A stretch of DNA of 28,348 bases from DATGKD01 sp035294855. GTDB lineage: Bacteria > Actinomycetota > Acidimicrobiia > Acidimicrobiales > UBA8190. The position numbers were made by a program, and so were the translations under genes. The DNA lies in the NCBI GenBank assembly GCA_035294855.1, contig DATGKD010000271.1, positions 1 through 28,348 on the forward strand, given 5' to 3'. How positions within the stretch are numbered: position 1 is the stretch's first letter; the number at the start of each line of letters is the position of its first letter. Shown here piece after piece: positions 14,456-21,973 of this stretch. Under the pieces are notes generated by a model. It had not been told where the DNA came from. It saw nothing but the letters and a program-made list of their open reading frames with translations, and made no database searches.

Positions 14456-15345
14456 GAGGATCTCCTCTGGTCGGACCACAGCTGGTCGGTGTAGGTGTCG
14501 GTGCCGGGGATGGTCGGGATGAAGGGTAGGGCCGCGACCACCCTGGCCCGCCCCGACCGCTCGAGCGCGGTCCGGTGGGCACCGATCACCGACCACGCAA
14601 CGTCGGGAGCGGTGTCCAAGAACCACAGGGTGAGCTGGCGCCGGTCGTCGGCCTCCGAGCGCGGGACGTCGCCCGGGGCGTCGATCAACAGCGGCAACGG
14701 GTCGGCCGCCACCACGAGGCGGGCCGGGCTGTTTCCCAGCAACTCCGGAAGGTGCTCGGTGCGCTGCCACTGTTCGAACGCGGCGGCGTCCAGGTCGTCG
14801 GCACGATCGGTGAACACCGCCACCAGGCCGGCTGACGGATGGTCGAGCGCCAGCGTGGCGGGAAGGCCGTCGGCGTCGCGCGGGTGCTCCCAGGCGAAGC
14901 GGTAGAGAAGCGTATGGATGTGGTCCCGCTCCTCGAACATGCGCCCGGCGCGGTGCAACGCCTTCACCTGGTCGACCGCCCACCGGTTCCACACGTCGTG
15001 GTAGCCGTCGAGCACCCAGTACAACGCGAGATAACTCCCCCGGTCGTGCTCACCGGTCACCGCGGACGGGTCGGGGTCGCGCAGTGCCTTCAGGTCGGCG
15101 GTGGCCACGAAGCGGCGCCCCGCGAAGTTGTACGGGCCGATCATGCAACCCGAATAGAAGTGGTCGCGCTCGTACCAGCGGTTGTACGCCACCTCGTAGC
15201 CGCGTCGGGGCTCGACCAAGGTGAAGAGCATGGAGCCCAGTCGGATCGGCTCGGCTCCCGCGACGATGCAGTGCTGGCGCGGCGGGCGCGCCGAAGGATC
15301 CTTGGCATCCCCCTCCGCGCCTCGCGTGCCGGACGCGTTGGTCAT
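14452..15345 (-). CDS. Uncharacterised protein, possible EthD/Dabb-like two-domain fold
   Basis: The 297-residue protein shows Y-N-R-W-Y-E-R-D-H-F-Y-S-G-C after a strand (S-M-L-F-T-L-V-E-P). A second segment further on contains F-E-Q-W-Q-R-T-E-H-L-P-E-L-L. The shared pattern of aromatic-W-x-x-x-x-H suggests two EthD-like ferredoxin domains. No enzyme motif could be assigned. The N-terminal 35 residues are polar and probably disordered. Its ATG (15345) overlaps the stop of the CoA-ligase gene by four bases and its own stop overlaps the SDR start, so it is tightly coupled. The size and position suggest a dedicated pathway protein. Confidence 0.75.
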   Translation of the reverse strand: MTNASGTRGAEGDAKDPSARPPRQHCIVAGAEPIRLGSMLFTLVEPRRGYEVAYNRWYERDHFYSGCMIGPYNFAGRRFVATADLKALRDPDPSAVTGEHDRGSYLALYWVLDGYHDVWNRWAVDQVKALHRAGRMFEERDHIHTLLYRFAWEHPRDADGLPATLALDHPSAGLVAVFTDRADDLDAAAFEQWQRTEHLPELLGNSPARLVVAADPLPLLIDAPGDVPRSEADDRRQLTLWFLDTAPDVAWSVIGAHRTALERSGRARVVAALPFIPTIPGTDTYTDQLWSDQRRSS

Positions 15346-16928
15346 GGGCTCACCTCCACCGTGTCGAGCGACGCCGCCAGCGCTCGCTTGTCGACTTTGC
15401 CGAGCGCGGTGACGGGCAACTCGTCCAGGACGAACAGCCGGTCGGGCGCCTTGTAGTCCGCCAGCGTGATACGCACAGCCGCGCGGACGTCCTCCAGCCC
15501 GGGAACCGGAGCCCCGGGAACGGGGACGACGAACGCCGCGCCGATCTCACCGAGCACCGGGTCGGGAATCCCGACCACGGCCACGGCGCGGACCTCGGGC
15601 ACCTCGCCGAGCACCGCCTCGACCTCCGAGGGATAGACGTTGTAGCCACCGCGGATGTACATCTCGCCCGCCCGTCCGGCCAACCGCAGGTTGCCGTCCT
15701 CGCCGATCCAGCCGAGGTCGCCGGTCGTGATCCAACCTTCGGCGTCGAGCACGGAGGCGGTGGCCTTCTCGTCGAGGAGTTCGCCGCGCGAGCGGTCGCC
15801 GACGTAGCCCACCATGGCGGCAGGCGAGCGCAGCCGGACCCGGCCGACGACACCGTGGGGAACGGCCGACCCGTCGGGGTCGGCGACGACGAGCTCGACG
15901 CCGGGCACCGGACGTCCCACGGTGGTCGCCACGACGTCCTCGGGATCCGACGGGAGCGTTCCCGTGCCGAGGGACGTCTCGGTCGACGTGTACCGGACGA
16001 CGACGGGACACCCGAAGCGGGCGCGCATGGCTCGAACGAGTTCGGCCGGGACCCGAGCCGCTCCCGTGGCGACGATCCGCAAGCTCTCCAAGCGTGCGCT
16101 CGCGAGGTCCGGATGGCGGAGCACGAGCTCCCATTGCGTCGGCACCCCCTGGCCGACCGTGACTCGTTCCGCTTCGAGCAGGCGGACGGCGTCCACGGCG
16201 GTCCACGGCTGGGGGGTGATCACCGTGGTGATGCCGTGGGCGATCTCGTCCCACACCCTCGTCATGTAGCCGACGTGAGCGAACGGCAACGGCGACAACC
16301 GGCGGTCGCCGGGACGGGACAACACGTCGGTACCGGCCGCCACCGCGGCCAGGCCGCGGTGGGAGAACACCGCCCCTTTGGGGTTGCCGGTCGTCCCGCT
16401 CGTCCACACGATGGCGACCGGGTCGTCGGCGACGAGGGGCACCGGAGGTGCATCGTCATCGGTCGCGATCGACGCGAGGTCCGCCCGAGCGACCACGGAT
16501 CCCGCTGCCGCCAGCACGTGGTCCGCGACGAGCGACGTGTCCACCACCGTCAATGCGGCATGGGCGCGCTGTGTGACCGCCGCCTGCTCGGCCGGTCCGA
16601 AGCGCAGGTTGACGCCGCTCGTGATCGCACCGAGGCGTGCTGCTGCGAGGTAACAGAGCGCGTAGTCGATCGAGGATGGCAGGAGCAGGCACACGACGTC
16701 GCCTTTGCCGACCCCGAGGCGAGCGAAGCCCGCGGCGAGGCGTGTCACGTCGGTGTGCCACTGGCCGAACGTCATGCGGCGTGCTCCGTCGCGCCCGTCC
16801 GGGACGACACCGCTCGCGTGCGGCGAGGCGAGCTCGACATAGGCCTCGACCTGGGGATTAAGTTCGGCCGCGGCGGCCAGGACCTGGTCGACGGTGGCGT
16901 ACTCTCCGCCGAGCTGACGCACCGTCAT
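15342..16928 (-). CDS. AMP-forming acyl-CoA synthetase, first gene of the seven-gene operon
   Basis: This 528-residue ANL ligase has W-T-S-G-T-T-G-N-P-K-G (about 175-185), Y-T-S-T-E-T, W-I-T-T-G-D-L-G-W, G-R-A-G-E-M-Y-I-R-G-G-Y-N-V-Y-P, and catalytic Lys511 in T-A-L-G-K-V-D-K. It activates an unidentified carboxylate for the downstream enzymes. ATG 16928 is chosen because TACCAT lies 9 bases upstream (leaderless pattern) and the homologous N-terminus starts near it. The longer frame (to 17048) enters the control region. Two inverted repeats upstream could regulate it together with the divergent WS/DGAT gene. Its stop overlaps the next start by four bases. Confidence 0.93.
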   Translation of the reverse strand: MTVRQLGGEYATVDQVLAAAAELNPQVEAYVELASPHASGVVPDGRDGARRMTFGQWHTDVTRLAAGFARLGVGKGDVVCLLLPSSIDYALCYLAAARLGAITSGVNLRFGPAEQAAVTQRAHAALTVVDTSLVADHVLAAAGSVVARADLASIATDDDAPPVPLVADDPVAIVWTSGTTGNPKGAVFSHRGLAAVAAGTDVLSRPGDRRLSPLPFAHVGYMTRVWDEIAHGITTVITPQPWTAVDAVRLLEAERVTVGQGVPTQWELVLRHPDLASARLESLRIVATGAARVPAELVRAMRARFGCPVVVRYTSTETSLGTGTLPSDPEDVVATTVGRPVPGVELVVADPDGSAVPHGVVGRVRLRSPAAMVGYVGDRSRGELLDEKATASVLDAEGWITTGDLGWIGEDGNLRLAGRAGEMYIRGGYNVYPSEVEAVLGEVPEVRAVAVVGIPDPVLGEIGAAFVVPVPGAPVPGLEDVRAAVRITLADYKAPDRLFVLDELPVTALGKVDKRALAASLDTVEVSP

Positions 16929-16943
16929 ATCGCCGGGATGGTA
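16926..16943 (-). promoter_or_regulatory. Leaderless -10 box of the seven-gene operon
   Basis: On the minus strand TACCAT (16943-16938) is followed by 9 bases and ATG at 16928. It is within the spacing seen at the rightward leaderless genes. No Shine-Dalgarno sequence is visible. Confidence 0.5.
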
Positions 16944-16979
16944 ACAGGGGGCGTTCGAGGCGCCACCTGACGGGCAAAA

Positions 16980-16994
16980 AACGTCGCCGACGTT
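16980..16994. promoter_or_regulatory. Perfect inverted repeat upstream of the seven-gene operon
   Basis: AACGTCG-C-CGACGTT has 7-bp perfect arms and one central base. It is 51 bp upstream of the CoA-ligase ATG, inside the 270-bp divergent region. This is a likely operator for a dimeric repressor or activator of the operon. Confidence 0.55.
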
Positions 16995-17079
16995 CGCCCC
17001 CCCCTCGTCAGATGTTGCCGGAAGGTTGTGCGACGACGTACTTCTCACGCAAGCGCCACGTCACCGTGCCAATCGCGGT

Positions 17080-17094
17080 AGTTCGAAACGAACT
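17080..17094. promoter_or_regulatory. Second inverted repeat of the divergent region
   Basis: AGTTCG-AAA-CGAACT has 6-bp perfect arms and a 3-base AAA spacer. It lies 104 bp before the WS/DGAT start. Its 6-AAA-6 layout equals that of AACCTG-AAA-CAGGTT at 2934-2948, though the arms differ. Confidence 0.5.
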
Positions 17095-17198
17095 TGCAGC
17101 CGAATTCGGGCGGCGTGCGCCTTCCCGAGCGTGCCCCGGTTGGCGCACAATGGGCGTTCGCCACAGGACCTGGGGGGGCACAGCAAGGAGGTTGCACA

Positions 17199-18605
17199 TT
17201 GCAACGCCTGCGCGGCCTCGACTCGATGTTCGTGTCCATCGAGTCGCCCAGCAACCCTTTCCACGTCGGGGCGGTCACCGTCCTCGATCCGTCGACGGCA
17301 CCGCCGGGCGCGCCGCACCCGTTCGACGCGCTGCGCGCGGTGATCGAGGATCGGATCCACCTCGTTCCGATGTTCCGGCGCCGCCTGGTGGAGGTGCCCG
17401 GCGGTCTCGGCCACCCCCGGTGGATCGAGGATCCTGGCTTCGACCTCGACGCGCACCTCCACCGCGGCGCCTTGCCCAGTCCCGGTGGGCCCGTCCAATT
17501 GGCCGAGTACGCGGCCGAGGTGTTCAGCCAGCCCCTCGACCGCTCACGCCCCCTGTGGGAGATCCATGTGGTGGAGGGCGTCGAAAGCGACCTCGTCGCG
17601 GGCGTCGCGAAGCTCCACCACTCCGTGGTCGACGGCGTCGCCGGGGCCGAAGTCACCGCGCACCTGATGGATCTGTCGCCGGAGGTCGCGCCGGCCCCGG
17701 CCCCGGCCGAGCCGTGGCATCCGGACGAGGTCCCGTCGGCGGTGTCCTTGGTGGGCGATGCGTTGTGGGGCCTCCGGGCACTCCCGCCCGCCGTGCTCCG
17801 GGCGGCGACGCGCACCTGCCAGGCCGGTTGGCGAATCCGCTCCCGCAATCGCCAACCGGACACGGTGGCGCCCCCATCTCCGTTCCGTGCCCCGCGCACG
17901 GCTCTGGCGACGAGGCTCGGCCGCCGTCGGGCCGTGGGCCTGGCCCAGGTCGAGCGGGACGAGGTCGACCACGTCCGTCGGGCCACCGGCGCCACCGTGA
18001 ACGACGTCATCCTCGCCATCACCGGGGGCGCCCTGCGGGCGCACCTCGAGGACCGCGGTGGCCTCCCCGAGCGCTCCCTCGTCGGGTTCGTCCCGGTGTC
18101 GGTCCGGGAGGATGCCGACACGCTCGAGACCGGAGTGAACCGTCTGTCGGGGATGTTCGTGTCGCTGGCGACCGCCATCGAGGACCCCGTCGCCCGGCTC
18201 GAGGCGGTGAGCGCGTGCACGCGCCAGGCGAAGGCCCAGGACCGCGCCTTGGGCCCCGACTTGTTCGGCGCGATCGCCGACCTCGCACTTCCCGCCGCGC
18301 TGAGGCCGATCACGCGCTTCATGACCCGCAGCGGTGCGACGAGCGCCCTGCCACCGTTCAACGTCACGGTCTCGAGCTTCCCCGGCTCGCCGCTGCCGTT
18401 GTACTGCGCGGGCGGCAAGATGGTGAGCTACCACCCCTTCGGGCCCGTATTCGACGGCGTGGCGCTCAACATCACCGCGTCGAGCTACCTCGATCAGATC
18501 GGGTTCGGTTTGATCGCCTGCCGCAACGCCCTCCCCGACGTGGAGATGCTCGCCCGTCGGATCCCCGACGCCATGACGCAGCTCTCCAAGGCCGCCGCCA
18601 TCTGA
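17199..18605 (+). CDS. WS/DGAT wax-ester synthase/diacylglycerol acyltransferase
   Basis: The 468-residue protein carries the catalytic motif H-H-S-V-V-D-G (residues 140-146) of the wax ester synthase/DGAT family. It also has the N-terminal R-L-R-G-L-D-S-M-F-V and a C-terminal S-Y-L-D-Q-I-G-F-G-L region. It would transfer acyl groups from acyl-CoA to diacylglycerol or fatty alcohol for storage lipid. The start is TTG 17199: AAGGAGG lies at 17185-17191, 7 bases upstream, and family homology begins right there. The longer frame from 17094 has no such support. It is divergent from the CoA-ligase operon and shares a regulatory gap with it. Confidence 0.93.
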   Translation: MQRLRGLDSMFVSIESPSNPFHVGAVTVLDPSTAPPGAPHPFDALRAVIEDRIHLVPMFRRRLVEVPGGLGHPRWIEDPGFDLDAHLHRGALPSPGGPVQLAEYAAEVFSQPLDRSRPLWEIHVVEGVESDLVAGVAKLHHSVVDGVAGAEVTAHLMDLSPEVAPAPAPAEPWHPDEVPSAVSLVGDALWGLRALPPAVLRAATRTCQAGWRIRSRNRQPDTVAPPSPFRAPRTALATRLGRRRAVGLAQVERDEVDHVRRATGATVNDVILAITGGALRAHLEDRGGLPERSLVGFVPVSVREDADTLETGVNRLSGMFVSLATAIEDPVARLEAVSACTRQAKAQDRALGPDLFGAIADLALPAALRPITRFMTRSGATSALPPFNVTVSSFPGSPLPLYCAGGKMVSYHPFGPVFDGVALNITASSYLDQIGFGLIACRNALPDVEMLARRIPDAMTQLSKAAAI

Positions 18606-18624
18606 CGAGCCTCCCGGCGTGGCG

Positions 18625-18641
18625 TAGCTTGGCCCGCCGTG
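18625..18641 (+). promoter_or_regulatory. Leaderless -10 box of the exonuclease gene
   Basis: TAGCTT (18625-18630), 8 bases, then GTG at 18639. It lies only 20 bp after the WS/DGAT stop, so the exonuclease gene may have its own promoter. Confidence 0.55.
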
Positions 18642-19526
18642 CTGGTCCATCTCGTCGACGGCACCTACGAGCTTTTCCGTCACCACTTCGGGCAGCCGCC
18701 ACGACCGGGCACCGACGGCAGCGAGGTCGGTGCGGTGCGCGGGGTCGTGTGGTCGGTCCTGTCGATGCTGTCCGAAGGTGCCACCCACGTCGGAGTGGCC
18801 ACGGACCATGTGATCGAGTCCTTCCGCAACGACCTCTGGCCCGGCTACAAGTCGAGCGCCGGCGTCCCGCCCGAACTGCTCGCGCAGTTCTCGCTCCTCG
18901 AGGCCGCGCTCGACGCGCTCGGTGTGGTGGTCTGGCCCATGGTGGACGTCGAGGCGGACGACGCCCTGGCGTCCGCGGCGGCGGTCGCCGACGAGGACCC
19001 GAACGTCGACCAGGTGGTCGTGTGCACCCCGGACAAGGACCTGGCGCAGGCGGTGCGCGGCACGCGCGTGGTTCAACTCGATCGTCGCAAGAACGTCGTC
19101 ACCGACGAGGACGGCGTGCGTGCTCGATTCGGCGTATCCCCGGCGTCGATCCCCGACTGGCTGGCGCTCGTCGGAGACTCGGCCGACGGGTTTCCCGGGC
19201 TCGCCGGCTGGGGCAAGCAGACGGCGTCCGCCGTGCTGGCCCGGTACGAGCACCTCGAGGCCATCCCCGCCCAGGCGATCGACTGGGACCCCGATGTGCG
19301 CCGACGGGTCCGGGGTCCCGAGAAGCTCGCCGCGCGATTGGCCGCGGACCTCGAGCAGGCGCTCCTGTTCCGGACGCTCGCCACGCTCCAGGTCGAGCCC
19401 GACCTCGTCGGAGCGGTACCCGAGCTGGAGTGGGAAGGTCCCAAGCCGGCGCTCGACGACATCTCGGCCTATCTCCGCGACCCCGCGCTGGCGGTCAAGG
19501 CTGCGGCGCTCGCCGAAACACGCTAA
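18639..19526 (+). CDS. 5'-3' exonuclease (FEN/PolA-exonuclease-like)
   Basis: The 295-residue protein has the metal-binding acidic motifs of the 5'-nuclease family: L-V-D-G-T-Y at the N-terminus, W-P-G-Y-K-S-S, D-V-E-A-D-D-A-L-A-S (about 104-113), and T-P-D-K-D-L. A helix-3-turn-helix G-D-S-A-D-G-F-P-G-L-A-G-W-G-K-Q-T-A (about 181-198) would bind DNA. It is a stand-alone nuclease about the size of the PolA N-terminal domain. It probably removes 5' flaps or RNA primers, or degrades DNA 5'-3'. GTG 18639 with a leaderless box is the start. The two downstream genes are metabolic and unrelated. Confidence 0.9.
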   Translation: MLVHLVDGTYELFRHHFGQPPRPGTDGSEVGAVRGVVWSVLSMLSEGATHVGVATDHVIESFRNDLWPGYKSSAGVPPELLAQFSLLEAALDALGVVVWPMVDVEADDALASAAAVADEDPNVDQVVVCTPDKDLAQAVRGTRVVQLDRRKNVVTDEDGVRARFGVSPASIPDWLALVGDSADGFPGLAGWGKQTASAVLARYEHLEAIPAQAIDWDPDVRRRVRGPEKLAARLAADLEQALLFRTLATLQVEPDLVGAVPELEWEGPKPALDDISAYLRDPALAVKAAALAETR

Positions 19527-19536
19527 TCACTGCGGC

Positions 19537-20736
19537 ATGGCACCGACCGACGCGCGCACGTTGACGTTCCCGCCCGGCTTCCTCTGGGGAACCGCCACCT
19601 CGGCACATCAGATCGAGGGAGGCAACACCAACAACGACTGGTGGGCGTGGGAGCACAATCCCGACTCGGGCTGCGTCGAGCCGAGCGGCGACGCCTGCGA
19701 CTCGTTCAACCGCTGGCCGGACGACGTGGACCTCGTCGCCGAGCTCGGTCTGGGGGCGTACCGCTTCTCCCTGGAGTGGAGCCGGATCGAGCCGGCCGAC
19801 GGGGAGTTCTCCATCGCCGCGCTCGATCACTACCGGCGCATGTGTGCGCGCTGCCACGAACGTGGGGTAGAGCCGGTGGTGACCCTCCACCACTTCACCC
19901 TCCCGCGCTGGTTCGCCGACGCTGGCGGCTGGGAGGCCGAGGGGGCCGCCGAGCGCTTCGCCCGCTACGCCGAGCGGGTCGGCGGGCACCTCGGGGACCT
20001 GATCGGTCGGGCGTGCACCCTCAACGAGCCCAATGTGGTGGCGGTGCTCGGTTACACGGTCGGCCTGTACCCGCCGGGTCTGAAGGACGAGCTCGGACGC
20101 CACCTCGCCGTCAGCGACGTGCTCGTGCAAGCCCATCGTCTGTCCACCGAAGTGCTCCGTTCTTCGCGCGGGTCGTTCCCGGTCGGGCTGGCGCTCTCCA
20201 TGGAGGAGATGGTGGCGGGCGAAGGGGGCGAACAGATCCGCGATGCCGCTGAGCAGATCATGGAGAACACGTTCCTGGACGGCACCGAAGGTGACGACTT
20301 CATCGGGGTGCAGTGCTACGAGCGCAACGTGTTCGGCCCGACTGGGCCCTTGCCACCGGAACCCGGCACCCGCCTCACGCAGATGGGGTACGAGTTCCGG
20401 CCGCAGGTCGTGGAGTACACCGTGCGCCGGGCGGCCTCGTACACGGGCCTGCCCGTCGTCGTCACCGAGAACGGCATCGCCACCGAGGACGACGCCGAGC
20501 GCATCGAATTCGTCTCGGCATCGCTCGAAAGCGCGCACCGGTGCCTGGAAGACGGCGTGGACGTGAGGGGGTTCTTCTACTGGAGCCTGCTCGACAACTT
20601 CGAGTGGCACGTCGGCTTCCGCCCCAAGTTCGGCCTCTGCGCCGTCGACAGGGACACCTTCGATCGTCACCCCAAGCCGAGCGCCCGGTGGTTCGGGGAC
20701 GTGGCCCGCCGCAACGAGGTGACGCTCTCGTCCTGA
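19537..20736 (+). CDS. Glycoside hydrolase family 1 protein (beta-glucosidase-like)
   Basis: The 399-residue protein has the GH1 hallmark sequence: F-L-W-G-T-A-T-S-A-H-Q-I-E-G at residues 15-28, the acid/base Glu164 in T-L-N-E-P-N, and the nucleophile Glu311 in V-T-E-N-G-I. The late F-Y-W-S-L-L-D-N-F-E-W motif is also there. It would hydrolyse a beta-glycoside with retention of configuration. It is shorter than most GH1 enzymes (about 440-480), and the part between the two glutamates is compact. ATG 19537 lies 10 bp after the exonuclease stop. No signal peptide is visible, so it is cytoplasmic. Confidence 0.95.
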   Translation: MAPTDARTLTFPPGFLWGTATSAHQIEGGNTNNDWWAWEHNPDSGCVEPSGDACDSFNRWPDDVDLVAELGLGAYRFSLEWSRIEPADGEFSIAALDHYRRMCARCHERGVEPVVTLHHFTLPRWFADAGGWEAEGAAERFARYAERVGGHLGDLIGRACTLNEPNVVAVLGYTVGLYPPGLKDELGRHLAVSDVLVQAHRLSTEVLRSSRGSFPVGLALSMEEMVAGEGGEQIRDAAEQIMENTFLDGTEGDDFIGVQCYERNVFGPTGPLPPEPGTRLTQMGYEFRPQVVEYTVRRAASYTGLPVVVTENGIATEDDAERIEFVSASLESAHRCLEDGVDVRGFFYWSLLDNFEWHVGFRPKFGLCAVDRDTFDRHPKPSARWFGDVARRNEVTLSS

Positions 20737-20752
20737 CCAGGAGAAATGGCCC

Positions 20753-20769
20753 TAGGATTTGGGGCCGTG
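20753..20769 (+). promoter_or_regulatory. Leaderless -10 box of the 74-residue protein gene
   Basis: TAGGAT (20753-20758), 8 bases, then GTG at 20767. An ATG at 20746 is in frame but its AGGAG is only two bases away and the -10 box would lie inside the gene, so GTG is preferred. Confidence 0.5.
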
Positions 20770-20991
20770 AAGGGTGACCGTGTCGAAGTCCTGGTCGACA
20801 TCGGTGACGGCGTGGAGCGCTTCGACGTCCTCGCCACCCGGGCAGGACGTCGTGTCGACGTCACGACGTCCCGGGGCATCGTCGAAGTGAACGAGGTGAC
20901 TCGCACGGGCGGGATCGTCCGCACCGCGCGCTTCATGGCGACGCGGGTGGTGGCCGTCGTGGAGCACCCCGCGGACGACACGCAGGACTGA
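20767..20991 (+). CDS. Small beta-rich hypothetical protein
   Basis: This 74-residue protein is rich in alternating Val/Thr/Arg (V-K-G-D-R-V-E-V-L-V-D-I, R-V-D-V-T-T-S-R-G-I-V-E-V-N-E-V-T), consistent with a small beta-barrel. It has no recognised family. It lies 30 bp downstream of the GH1 gene and 31 bp before the TetR gene on the same strand. A role cannot be given. Confidence 0.65.
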   Translation: MKGDRVEVLVDIGDGVERFDVLATRAGRRVDVTTSRGIVEVNEVTRTGGIVRTARFMATRVVAVVEHPADDTQD

Positions 20992-21022
20992 ACGGCCCAC
21001 GCAGGAAGGCGGGCGTGGCGTC

Positions 21023-21748
21023 GTGAACGACACACCGGACCGAACCAAAGGCTCGAAGGGTGCCGCGCAGCGCGACACCACGCGGGCTCGTATCCGCGAG
21101 GCAGCCCTGCAGATCGTGGGCCGAGACGGTTTCGACGCCAAGGTGGAGGACATCGCCCAGCTTGCGGGCGTCAGCGCGCGCACGATCTTCCGGCACTACG
21201 AAAGCCACGACCAGTTGATCGCGGCCACGGTCAAGGACATCTACGAGGAGTGCGGGTTGCCGCCGCTCGTGGAGAACGTCACCGGACAGCTCGACGAGGT
21301 GTCGCGGACGATCGACGGCCTCGACGAGTGGATCGACTTCGTCGCCCTGGCCTTCCACACACGCAGCGCCGAGATCTTCGGTGCAGCCTTCTGGGACATC
21401 CATGGGCCACGTCGACGCGACACCGAGGCGCTCGCACACGTCGCCGTCCTGCGACACCAGTACCGGGTGCGCGGCGTCGATCACTTCGTGCGCCTCACAT
21501 GGCAGAAAGCCGGCGGCGTCGGAGACCCCCCCGAGGACCTCGTGCTTGCGTACGCGCTCCACCTTTCGGCCTTCACGACGCAAGCCCTGACCGTCGACTT
21601 CGACCGGACGCCCACCGAGATCGCAGCCCTGGTCGCCGACATCCTGAAGGTGATCACCCGGCGAGCCGTCGCCGCGCAGCGCTTCGCCGCCCCCTTCGTC
21701 GCAGGTACGCGAGCCGCGCCCGACCGCCCGCCGTCCGCCCACAACTGA
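21023..21748 (+). CDS. TetR-family transcriptional regulator
   Basis: This is a 241-residue regulator. The N-terminal helix-turn-helix covers about residues 20-66: R-A-R-I-R-E-A-A-L-Q-I-V, then V-E-D-I-A-Q-L-A-G-V-S-A-R-T-I-F-R-H-Y. The helical C-terminal ligand domain follows. TetR proteins are usually dimeric repressors released by a small ligand, often acyl-CoA or a drug. Its target is unknown; the 6-AAA-6 palindromes at 2934-2948 and 17080-17094 would be typical operators, but no link is shown. GTG 21023 is the start, with the previous gene ending 31 bp earlier. A Pro-rich tail ends the protein. Confidence 0.92.
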   Translation: MNDTPDRTKGSKGAAQRDTTRARIREAALQIVGRDGFDAKVEDIAQLAGVSARTIFRHYESHDQLIAATVKDIYEECGLPPLVENVTGQLDEVSRTIDGLDEWIDFVALAFHTRSAEIFGAAFWDIHGPRRRDTEALAHVAVLRHQYRVRGVDHFVRLTWQKAGGVGDPPEDLVLAYALHLSAFTTQALTVDFDRTPTEIAALVADILKVITRRAVAAQRFAAPFVAGTRAAPDRPPSAHN

Positions 21749-21771
21749 GGCTGACCACCCGACCGGTTTCG

Positions 21772-21830
21772 GTGTCCCGCCCGACGGGCTCGTGCCCCGT
21801 CCGACGGGCTCGTGCCCCGTCCGACGGGCG
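21772..21830. repeat. 20-bp tandem repeat after the TetR gene
   Basis: CCGACGGGCTCGTGCCCCGT occurs exactly at 21781-21800 and 21801-21820. A partial copy follows at 21821-21830 and a diverged partial copy precedes at 21772-21780. It begins 23 bp after the TetR stop. The rest of the 225-bp gap (to 21973) is GC-rich and shows no gene; GGGAGGAGC before 21974 is the ribosome-binding site of the next gene. Confidence 0.85.
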
Positions 21831-21973
21831 CGGCCGGCCGGCGCGCCCCGCCGGAGCTACGGGAACGGGCCCGAACCAACAAGCCCACAAACCCCGGGCC
21901 AACGCTGTTCTCGCAGGTCGCGACTGCCGAAGTATCCCGTGCCGTATCGGGTGATCGGCACGGGAGGAGCTGC

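Noticed and set aside
17080..17094. LexA (SOS) box
   Set aside because: AGTTCG-AAA-CGAACT resembles it only in part; spacing differs from the actinobacterial consensus and neighbours are lipid genes.
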